Source: Sphingobium abikonense NBRC 16140 (GTDB lineage Bacteria > Pseudomonadota > Alphaproteobacteria > Sphingomonadales > Sphingomonadaceae). Taken from it: a stretch of DNA of 64,000 nt. The translations under genes were made by a program, and so were the position numbers. The stretch spans positions 62,001-126,000 of the forward strand of contig NZ_BCYT01000007.1 of assembly GCF_001598335.1 (NCBI RefSeq), in the 5' to 3' direction. The notes beneath the pieces are model-generated. The model saw only the letters and a list, made by a program, of their open reading frames with translations, searched no databases and was not told the DNA's origin. The number at the start of each line of letters is the position of its first letter. The first letter of the stretch is position 1. Positions 27,448-34,439 of the stretch are shown here, piece after piece.

Positions 27448-28809
27448 TTAGCCCTTCTTCAATATGTCGAGCGCCAGCAGGGTCATCGCCTCGCTGGCGG
27501 TGGCGATGACCTTGTCGGCCTGGGGTGCCCAGAAGGGGCTGTGGAGCGATGGCAGGCTGATCTGCCCGGCCTTGGCCGCGGCCATCTTGTCGGCAGGCAC
27601 GCCGCCGACCCAGAAGATGAAGCTCTTGATCGACTTGTCGGCGCGGTAGAAGCGGCCGAAATCCTCGCCTCCCATGACCGCGCTGGTTTGAACGACGCGC
27701 CCTTCGGGGAAATTCGCCTTGAGCAGGCCCGCCATCTCCTCGGCAAATTCGGGCGGGTTGTAGGTGGAGGGCGTGAATTCGTCCTTGACGCTCACCACCG
27801 GCATCTTGTCGTCGGGCATGCCGGCGGCGATTGCTTCGCCGCGCGCCACCCGCTTGATCCCGTCGATCAGCTTCTGCCGGGTTTCGTCGGAGTAGCTGCG
27901 CACGGTCAGCAGCAGCTTGGCTTCATCGGGGATGATATTATGCTTGGCCCCGGCCTGGAAACTGCCGACCGTCACCACGGCGGGGTCCTGCGGGTCCTGT
28001 TCGCGGCTCACCAAAGTCTGGAGCGTGCCGACGATGCGCGATCCCAGCACGATCGGGTCCTTGGCGGTCTGCGGATAGGCGCCGTGGCCGCCCACGCCCT
28101 TCACATCAATGTCGACGCTGTCGACATTGGCCAGCGCATAGCCGGGCGTATAGCCGATGACACCCGCTTCCAGATTGGCCGCATCATGGAAGGCGAGCGC
28201 ATGGGTGGGACGCGGAAAGCGGGTATAGAGCCCGTCCTCCAGCATGTCGCGCGCGCCTTTCCCCACTTCCTCGGCCGGCTGGAGGATCATGACCAGCGTG
28301 CCCTTCCAGTCATCCTTGCGCGCGGCGAGCAGCTTGGCGGTTTCGATGAAGGCGGTCATGTGCGTGTCATGGCCGCAGGCGTGCATGACGCCGGTTTCAA
28401 CGCCCTCGGGGGTCTTGGTGCGGACCTTTGACGCGAAATCGAGGCCCGTCTGTTCGACCACGGGCAGGCCATCCATGTCGGCGCGGATCAGCAACGTGGG
28501 GCCGGTACCATTCTTCATCACCGCGACGACGCCGGTGCCGCCGACCTTTTCGGTAACGTCATATTTGAGGGCCTTCAGCCGCTTGGCGAGCTTGGCGGCG
28601 GTGTTGACTTCCTTGAGCGACAATTCGGGATTGGCGTGCAGATCGCGATAGAGCGCCATCATGGCGTCCATATCCTTGGCGACCGCCGCACCGATCGCGC
28701 TTTGGGCGGGCGGTGTCGCGGGGGCGGCTGTGGTGGCGGGACTGGTCTGAGCGGCGGCGGCGGACGTGAAGCTGGCAACGGCCAACAGGGCCGCGAGCGT
28801 GTGGCGCAT
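27448..28809 (-). CDS. M20-family secreted amidohydrolase/carboxypeptidase
   Basis: 453 aa from ATG 28809, preceded by GGGAGA. A signal peptide (HTLAALLAVASFTSAAAAQ) is followed by the zinc-binding motifs HACGHDTHMTAF and PAEEVGKGA of M20D amidohydrolases, and the dimerisation domain in the middle. ALVVDNP-like late motif GGEDFGRF is also typical. It probably hydrolyses N-acyl or N-carbamoyl amino acids or short peptides in the periplasm. It follows the S10 peptidase gene by 77 bp on the same strand. Confidence 0.9.
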   Translation of the reverse strand: MRHTLAALLAVASFTSAAAAQTSPATTAAPATPPAQSAIGAAVAKDMDAMMALYRDLHANPELSLKEVNTAAKLAKRLKALKYDVTEKVGGTGVVAVMKNGTGPTLLIRADMDGLPVVEQTGLDFASKVRTKTPEGVETGVMHACGHDTHMTAFIETAKLLAARKDDWKGTLVMILQPAEEVGKGARDMLEDGLYTRFPRPTHALAFHDAANLEAGVIGYTPGYALANVDSVDIDVKGVGGHGAYPQTAKDPIVLGSRIVGTLQTLVSREQDPQDPAVVTVGSFQAGAKHNIIPDEAKLLLTVRSYSDETRQKLIDGIKRVARGEAIAAGMPDDKMPVVSVKDEFTPSTYNPPEFAEEMAGLLKANFPEGRVVQTSAVMGGEDFGRFYRADKSIKSFIFWVGGVPADKMAAAKAGQISLPSLHSPFWAPQADKVIATASEAMTLLALDILKKG

Positions 28810-28886
28810 AATCAAAATCTCCCTTGCTGGCGCGCAGCATAAGGGCAATTTGGCGCGGTTGAAGAGCCAAGTTTTCGCCATCCCGA

Positions 28887-30395
28887 TCACCGGTCGGAAA
28901 TGAAGGCGCGAATATCGGCGCTCAATTTGCGCAGGTCGTCGGGGCGGACATACATCATGTGGCCGGCGTCATAATAATGATAGCGGATGCGCGCGGGATC
29001 GAAACCGGTGCGGCTCATGGCATATTCGGCACCGAAGAAGGGTGTGGCGAAATCATACCAGCCCTGGCCGACAAACACCTTTAGCCCGCTATTTTCCCGC
29101 AGGGCTTTGCCAAGATACGGTGCGACGCTTGTGTAGACTTCACTGGCCCGGCCATTTTTGCCCTCCAGTTTCCAGTCCCAGCCGCTGACCCCTCCGATCG
29201 TCACATAGGAGCGGTCGGTGCGATATTTCAGCGTGTCGCGGGCATAGCTGTTCATCGCGGCGGTATAGGCGCCGTCGATTGCGTAAAAGCTGGGATCGTT
29301 ATCCGGCTCCTCGCCCGCCGCGTCATAATCCTTGCCGGTATAGCGGGTGTCGAGTCGGCCGATGCTGACTCCCTGGTCGCGCAGCAATTCCTTGTAGAAG
29401 CGGCCGGGCGATACGCGCAGGTCGGCATGATCGACAAAGGTTTCGGAAAGCCCCGTCAGGCGGGAGAGTTCAGCGCGGACGCTCGCACGCTCCTGCGGCG
29501 ACAACTGATTGCCCTTGAGCAAGGCGGCCGCATAGGGACCGATGGCAAAGGCGCGCGCCTGCTGCGCGGCCTGCGCTACGGTGGCCGGCGGATTTCCCAT
29601 TTTCTTGTGATACCAGGCGGTGGTCGCCATTGAAGGCAGGTTGATGATGTAGGGCATTTCATTACCCTGGACCTCGGCTGTGGCCCCGAAGTCGAGGATG
29701 GTCGAGATCAGGATGATGCCGTTGACCGCGACATCATTATAGGTGCCTTCCAGTTCGTTGATGAGCGCCACCGATCGCGTCGTGCCGTAGCTTTCGCCGC
29801 CAATATATTTAGGCGAGGACCAGCGGCCATTGTCGTTCAGCCACAGGCGGATGAACTGGGCAATCGACTTGGCGTCAGCGGAGACGCCCCAATAATCCTT
29901 CGGGTCCTTGTCGCCAAGGGCGTGAGAAAAGCCGGTGCCGACAGGATCGATGAAGACAAGGTCAGTAATGTCGAGCAGGGATTCGGCATTGTCTACCAGT
30001 GAATAGGGTGGCGCGCCATCATCCTGCGCGTCGGGGAGGACGACCCGCTTAGGACCAAAAGCGCCCATGTGCAGCCACAGCGAGCCCGAGCCGGGGCCGC
30101 CATTATAAAGGAAGGTGATCGGGCGTTTCCCGTCGCCGCCATCCTTCACATAGGAGGTGGCAAAGATCGCGGCGAGCGGCTTGCCATCCTTGTCCTTGAG
30201 ATAGGTTTCGCCGGTGGTCGCGGTATAGCTGATCGCCTTGCCGCCGAACACGCCCTTGTGCCGGGTCACCGAAACATTGGGGGCCGGAACAGGGGCTTCA
30301 GCTGCCTCGTCCTTTTTCTTCGGTTCGTCCTGGGCATGAGCGATGGTGGCGGAAAAGGCCAGCGCCAGGGCGGCGAGGCTGGACGTCAAATGCAT
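28887..30395 (-). CDS. S10-family serine carboxypeptidase, exported
   Basis: 502 aa. Signal peptide ends near IAHAQDE, with a KKKDEAAEAP linker. Serine carboxypeptidase hallmarks are NGGPGSGSLWLHMGAFGP, the nucleophile motif GGESYGTTRS, and late catalytic Asp in GLKVFVGQGWYDFATP and His in YDAGHMMY. It removes C-terminal residues in the periplasm. A set of 11-bp spaced GCGAC words lies 60-170 bp upstream, and M20 and an alpha/beta-hydrolase-like gene are downstream, so the three may form one peptide-degradation operon. Confidence 0.92.
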   Translation of the reverse strand: MHLTSSLAALALAFSATIAHAQDEPKKKDEAAEAPVPAPNVSVTRHKGVFGGKAISYTATTGETYLKDKDGKPLAAIFATSYVKDGGDGKRPITFLYNGGPGSGSLWLHMGAFGPKRVVLPDAQDDGAPPYSLVDNAESLLDITDLVFIDPVGTGFSHALGDKDPKDYWGVSADAKSIAQFIRLWLNDNGRWSSPKYIGGESYGTTRSVALINELEGTYNDVAVNGIILISTILDFGATAEVQGNEMPYIINLPSMATTAWYHKKMGNPPATVAQAAQQARAFAIGPYAAALLKGNQLSPQERASVRAELSRLTGLSETFVDHADLRVSPGRFYKELLRDQGVSIGRLDTRYTGKDYDAAGEEPDNDPSFYAIDGAYTAAMNSYARDTLKYRTDRSYVTIGGVSGWDWKLEGKNGRASEVYTSVAPYLGKALRENSGLKVFVGQGWYDFATPFFGAEYAMSRTGFDPARIRYHYYDAGHMMYVRPDDLRKLSADIRAFISDR

Positions 30396-30453
30396 GATAA
30401 TCCCCTTGTCTTATGTCCGTCTGGCTAGCGGAGGGCAGAGCCGGAGGGAAGAG

Positions 30454-30562
30454 GCGACGCGACAGCGACGCTATCGGGCAAAGTTCACACGCTTTTGCGA
30501 TTTTCGCGCGGAAGCGACCGCAAGGCGACGCCAAAGCGACCACAACGCGACACTGAAGCGAC
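30454..30562. promoter_or_regulatory. Phased GCGAC repeats upstream of the S10 peptidase gene
   Basis: Five GCGAC words start at 30514, 30525, 30536, 30547 and 30558, each exactly 11 bp apart, and another pair at 30454 and 30465 is also 11 bp apart (with an extra word at 30459). Read toward the S10 gene (minus strand) they are GTCGC. Spacing of 11 bp in direct repeat is what OmpR/PhoB-type response regulators bind as tandem dimers. The array lies about 60-170 bp upstream of the start codon. No regulator can be named from sequence alone. Confidence 0.6.
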
Positions 30563-30618
30563 AGGGGGGCAGGACGGCGGGGGCGGCTATGAACAGGATC
30601 AGAGCGGGCCTGGATGAG

Positions 30619-30655
30619 CGGGATCGTCATCCCGGAGGGTAGCGCCCTGGCGCTA
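30619..30655. other. Two adjacent inverted repeats after the 3-hydroxybutyrate dehydrogenase gene
   Basis: CGGGAT-CGTC-ATCCCG (30619-30634) and TAGCGCC-CT-GGCGCTA (30640-30655) lie 20-55 bp past the stop of the minus-strand dehydrogenase gene. Neither is followed by a clear T-run, so they could be a transcription-end structure or binding sites. Confidence 0.35.
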
Positions 30656-30675
30656 GGCCAAGGGCCCGCCTGACA

Positions 30676-31467
30676 TTATTGCGCGGTCCAGCCGCCGTCG
30701 ATGGACAGGTTGGCGCCGGTGACCTGCGCGGCGGCGTCGCTGCAAAGATAGAGGGCGGTGGCGGCGACCTGTTCTGCGGTGACGAACTCCTTGGTCGGTT
30801 GGCCCGCAAGCAGCACGTCGTTCATCACCTGCTCGCGCGTCATGTTGCGCGCCTTCATCGTGTCGGGAATCTGGTTTTCGACAAGCGGGGTCCAAACATA
30901 ACCGGGCGAAATGCAATTGGCGGTGACGCCGAAGGTCGCGACTTCCAGCGCCACCGTCTTGGTAAAGCCGGCCAAGCCGTGCTTGGCGGTCACATAGGCG
31001 CTTTTATAGGGGGAGGCGACCAGCGAATGGGCGGAGGCCGTCTGGATGATCCGGCCCCATTTCTTTTCCTTCATATAGGGCACGGCGAGGCGCGTCGTGT
31101 GGAAGGCGGCGTTGAGGTTGAGCGCGATGATGAGGTCCCATTTGTCGAGCGGGAACTCCTCGACCGGGGCGACATGCTGCATGCCCGCATTGTTGATGAG
31201 AATGTCCACTCCGCCAAAGGCGTTGGCGGCCTCCTTCATCATCGCCTCGATCTGGTCGACCTTGGTGAGATCATGGCCCGAATAGAGTGCCTTGGCGCCG
31301 GACAGGCTTTCCAGGCCCTGCCGTTCCTTCTCTATCGCGTCTGCGTCGCCGAAGCCGTTGATGACAATGTTCGCGCCTTCGCCGGCCAGCGCCTTGGCAT
31401 AAGCAAGGCCGATGCCGGAGGTCGATCCGGTGATCAGGGCCGTCTTGCCAGTGAGGAACTTGCTCAT
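30676..31467 (-). CDS. bdhA: D-3-hydroxybutyrate dehydrogenase (SDR)
   Basis: 263 aa from ATG 31467. Rossmann motif GSTSGIGLAYA, NNAGMQHV, and active-site Ser and YVTAKHG are present. The segment AGQPTKEFVTAEQVAA together with GYVWTPLVENQI and the end GANLSIDGGWTAQ fits 3-hydroxybutyrate dehydrogenases rather than generic SDRs. It oxidises D-3-hydroxybutyrate to acetoacetate in polyhydroxybutyrate turnover. Its first 4 bases overlap the end of the patatin gene, so the two are translationally coupled. Confidence 0.85.
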   Translation of the reverse strand: MSKFLTGKTALITGSTSGIGLAYAKALAGEGANIVINGFGDADAIEKERQGLESLSGAKALYSGHDLTKVDQIEAMMKEAANAFGGVDILINNAGMQHVAPVEEFPLDKWDLIIALNLNAAFHTTRLAVPYMKEKKWGRIIQTASAHSLVASPYKSAYVTAKHGLAGFTKTVALEVATFGVTANCISPGYVWTPLVENQIPDTMKARNMTREQVMNDVLLAGQPTKEFVTAEQVAATALYLCSDAAAQVTGANLSIDGGWTAQ

Positions 31468-32657
31468 GCCGTTTTCTCCTTCAGGTGATCGGGTGCGTCG
31501 AGATCGAAGGTCGCGCTTTTGCCGTCGAGGATGTTGCGGGCGATGAGGTCGCCCTTGTGCATGACTTCCTCCACCGCCTCGCGGCCCTGGCTCCAATGGT
31601 CGAGCATGGTCGAGCGGGAAAATTCGAAATCCTTGGCGCCGCTTTCCCAGTTGCGCGACCGGTAGATGAGGTGGACGATATTGACCGACCCCTGGTCCAG
31701 ACACTGGCGCAGCGACTGGGCTTCGGATGAATTCTGAAGGTCGGGCGGCAATTTCTTGAGCAGCGCCTCGATCGCGCCATGTTCGCGGCGCAGGCGCAGA
31801 TACTGGTCCGTCACCTGACGGGTGCGGCTGCTATACTGAATGTCTTTCATGCGCGAATAGACATCGGTCATCTGCTGCGGCATCGGCCCTTCGGCCGGGA
31901 ACAGATCGACCTGGAAAACCAGCATGTCCTCGGTCTGGTGCGTGAGGACATGGGCGAGCGGCGTGTTGGAGACGATGCCGCCATCCCAATACCAGCGCCC
32001 GTCAATCTCGATTGGAGGAAGGCCCGGCGGCAACGCGCCCGAGGCCATGATGTGGCGCGCGTCGATCCGCGTATTGCCGCCCGGCCCGCGCGTGTCCCAA
32101 TAGGCGAAATTGCCGCTTTCGACGTCGACCGCGCCGACCGACAGCCGCACCGGCCCGTCATTGAGCAGGTCCCAGTCGACGCAGGCGTCCAGCATGTCCT
32201 TGAGCGGCGCGCTGTCATAGAAGCTGATCGCGCCAGGCGATCCTTCGGGCATCAGCGTGGCCGGCCACAAGCGCGGGCGGAACATGCCAGGCACGCCGAA
32301 GCTGGCGACGGTGGCGGCCGCGCCCAGATGCGCGACTTCGCGGATCTGGTCGATATCGGGCAGGATGACGTTGGGCATGCCGCCCGACACGGTATACCAG
32401 AATTTCTTGAGGCGGCTGAGCCGGCGATGCGGTTCGTTGCCCGCGATGATGGCGGCGTTGACCGCGCCGATGGAAATGCCCGCGACCCAGCTGATGTCGA
32501 TGCCCAGTTCATCGAGCCGTTCGAACACCCCGGACTGAAAGGACCCGAGCGCGCCCCCGCCCTGAAGCAGCAGCGCGATTTCGCGCGGCAGGGAGAGGGA
32601 CGTGCGCGCGCGGCGGTGCGGACGGGGCTGTGCAGCCGTGGGTTCTATGTCTGCCAT
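31464..32657 (-). CDS. Patatin-like phospholipase (DUF3734-type C-terminus)
   Basis: 397 aa from ATG 32657. Oxyanion motif GGGALGSF, nucleophile GISIGAVNAA and the Asp motif YWDGGIV make up the patatin Ser-Asp dyad. The C-terminal part RLRREHGAIEALLKKLPP matches the DUF3734 extension of bacterial patatins. No signal peptide is obvious, so the enzyme is probably cytoplasmic. Coupling to a 3-hydroxybutyrate dehydrogenase suggests a role with PHB granules or their phospholipids, which is inference. Confidence 0.9.
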   Translation of the reverse strand: MADIEPTAAQPRPHRRARTSLSLPREIALLLQGGGALGSFQSGVFERLDELGIDISWVAGISIGAVNAAIIAGNEPHRRLSRLKKFWYTVSGGMPNVILPDIDQIREVAHLGAAATVASFGVPGMFRPRLWPATLMPEGSPGAISFYDSAPLKDMLDACVDWDLLNDGPVRLSVGAVDVESGNFAYWDTRGPGGNTRIDARHIMASGALPPGLPPIEIDGRWYWDGGIVSNTPLAHVLTHQTEDMLVFQVDLFPAEGPMPQQMTDVYSRMKDIQYSSRTRQVTDQYLRLRREHGAIEALLKKLPPDLQNSSEAQSLRQCLDQGSVNIVHLIYRSRNWESGAKDFEFSRSTMLDHWSQGREAVEEVMHKGDLIARNILDGKSATFDLDAPDHLKEKTA

Positions 32658-32805
32658 GTCGCAGCGCAATATAGGCATTGCCGCGCACGTTCCAACTCAA
32701 TGTCTTGCAAGAAAGCAGCCTGTTGGCGCAACCTTCGCGAATACCGGCGGTTTTCGCGCAACGGCACTTCGCGTAAGCGATGACGCGGGCAACAGGGAGG
32801 ACGCG

Positions 32806-33681
32806 ATGCGGCTGGACGACGAACAGGAAAGCAGCCATTTCGAGGTGCAGGACGGGCGCGGCGGCGGCGGATTTGGCGGCGGCGGGCTGGGCATGTTGCT
32901 GCCGCTGATCGGCAGCCGCTTTGGCTGCGGCGGTATCGTCGTCGTGCTGATCATCATGGTCGTCATGGGGATGAATCCGTTGAGCCTGCTGGGTGGCGGC
33001 GGTGGTGGCGGGCAGCAGGTACAGACCGAGCGGCCTTCCACTGCGGAACTGACCGATATGCAGCGCACGTCGCTCAAGGTATTGGGATCGACCGAGCGGC
33101 GCTGGGCCGACATCTTCCGGGCGCAGGGGCAGACCTATCCGCCCCCGACGCTGGTCTTCTACAGCCAGAATGGGCAGTCGGGGTGCGGCGCGGCGATGTC
33201 GGCCATGGGGCCTTTTTATTGCCCGGCCGACCAGCGCATCTATCTCGACACCGATTTCTTCCGCGAGATGGAAACGCGGTTCAACGCACCCGGCGATTTC
33301 CCGATCGGCTATATCATCGCGCATGAAGTGGGCCATCATATCCAGACCATCACCGGCGAGGCCGACCGCATCCGAAAGGCGCAGCAGCGCGTGTCGGAAG
33401 CGCAGGGTAACGCCCTTCAGGTGAAGATGGAGTTGCAGGCGGACTGTTATGCCGGCGTCTGGGCGGCGCGCGATGAAAATCTGATGGAGCCGGGCGACCT
33501 GGAAGAAGGGATGCGCGCGGCGCAGGCGATCGGCGACGACACGTTGCAGAAAGCGGCCGGGCGGCGGCCTGTGCCCGAAAGCTTCACCCATGGGTCGAGC
33601 GCCCAGCGCATGGAATGGCTGCGCAAAGGGCTGAGCACCGGCGATCCGGCGCAATGCGATACGTTCGGCGGTGCGATTTGA
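32806..33681 (+). CDS. YpfJ-type neutral zinc metallopeptidase
   Basis: 291 aa from ATG 32806, with AGGGAGG upstream. A charged, Gly-rich start is followed by a transmembrane helix (GGIVVVLIIMVVMGM, about 42-56) and a Gly-rich linker. The zinc site is IIAHEVGHHIQ, with a downstream glutamate in LQADCYAGVWA and conserved Cys at GCGAAM and FYCPAD. This matches the YpfJ / KPN_02809 family. It is membrane-anchored; the substrate is unknown. It is divergent from the patatin gene. Confidence 0.93.
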   Translation: MRLDDEQESSHFEVQDGRGGGGFGGGGLGMLLPLIGSRFGCGGIVVVLIIMVVMGMNPLSLLGGGGGGGQQVQTERPSTAELTDMQRTSLKVLGSTERRWADIFRAQGQTYPPPTLVFYSQNGQSGCGAAMSAMGPFYCPADQRIYLDTDFFREMETRFNAPGDFPIGYIIAHEVGHHIQTITGEADRIRKAQQRVSEAQGNALQVKMELQADCYAGVWAARDENLMEPGDLEEGMRAAQAIGDDTLQKAAGRRPVPESFTHGSSAQRMEWLRKGLSTGDPAQCDTFGGAI

Positions 33682-33723
33682 GTTGGCGCGATTACCGCTG
33701 GCGTCGGAATGACGGAGCTAGCG

Positions 33724-34092
33724 TCAATATTCCGCGTTGGGCGATCCGGCCGGCGCCTGTTGCGGCGTGGAATATGGGTTTGCCCCGCCATCAGCCGAAG
33801 AGGACGCCGAAGGAAGGCCCTGGCCGGGGGATAGCATCGGCTGGCCCGCCCCGGGCAGGGGTTCCCCCGCCATGGGCGCGGACGCCGCAAAATCGGCAGG
33901 GGCAGGAATGGTCGCAGGCGGTGGCGGAGCGACGCTTGGCGCGGCGACAGGTGGCTGGGTCGGAGGCGGGACAGGCGCCGCGGCGACCTGCTCCTCGGGC
34001 GCGTCCGGCGCGGTGGGCAGGAAATTCTGCACGGCCATGACAATCAATGGCGCGGCGACCAGCGTGGCGATGGCAAAGCTGCGATACATCAT
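33724..34092 (-). CDS. Proline/alanine-rich exported or anchored protein
   Basis: 122 aa from ATG 34092 (a second ATG at 34089). A hydrophobic N-terminus (IATLVAAPLIVMAVQNFLP) is followed by a low-complexity P/A-rich body (VAAAPVPPPTQPPVAAP and so on) ending PNAEY. It is likely a signal-anchored periplasmic linker-like protein. No family was recognised. It lies downstream of the NepR-like gene on the same strand, 73 bp apart, and its 3' end is 42 bp from convergent ypfJ. Confidence 0.55.
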   Translation of the reverse strand: MMYRSFAIATLVAAPLIVMAVQNFLPTAPDAPEEQVAAAPVPPPTQPPVAAPSVAPPPPATIPAPADFAASAPMAGEPLPGAGQPMLSPGQGLPSASSSADGGANPYSTPQQAPAGSPNAEY

Positions 34093-34165
34093 GGTGGCGG
34101 CACTCCGGTTCCAAGCCCGAACGTGACGCAATTATGCCGGCCAAAAGGTAACGAAAAGCTTAAAC

Positions 34166-34357
34166 TTAATGTCGATCAAGTTTTCCGAGCAAGGCCATCA
34201 TGTCATCCGGTAGGGCGTCGCGAGGCGGCTTATAGGTTGAACGTAGCGCTTTCCCGACGCCTTCATAGGGCGCGGGCAGGCTGACGGTGACGATGCGGCC
34301 CAGTTCGCCGTCTCGTCCCAATGCCGGTTGGCCAGTCATTTTGCGCTGCATCTCCAT
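34166..34357 (-). CDS. NepR-like anti-sigma factor (orphan)
   Basis: About 63 aa from ATG 34357 (M at 34351 and 34339 are alternatives). The C-terminal half VGKALRSTYKPPRDALPDD-MMALLGKLD fits the NepR pattern, whose two helices carry LR..Y and P..L..LL..LD. NepR holds the general-stress sigma factor EcfG until PhyR takes it. No PhyR or EcfG gene is in this window, so this is an orphan copy. It is divergent from glnE. The weak start and short length leave room for doubt. Confidence 0.6.
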   Translation of the reverse strand: MEMQRKMTGQPALGRDGELGRIVTVSLPAPYEGVGKALRSTYKPPRDALPDDMMALLGKLDRH

Positions 34358-34439
34358 GGGGTAGGAAACGGGCGAGGCGCGCAAAAGTTTCTGGAATTCA
34401 TCTGCTTTGCGCGCGATAGCCCCGCCCGATAAGGAGAAG

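Noticed and set aside
34366-34412. Possible EcfG-type promoter (GGAAAC, 17 bp, GTT) upstream of glnE
   Set aside because: It differs from GGAAC-N16/17-CGTT in both boxes and points to glnE, not to the NepR-like gene; too weak to claim.
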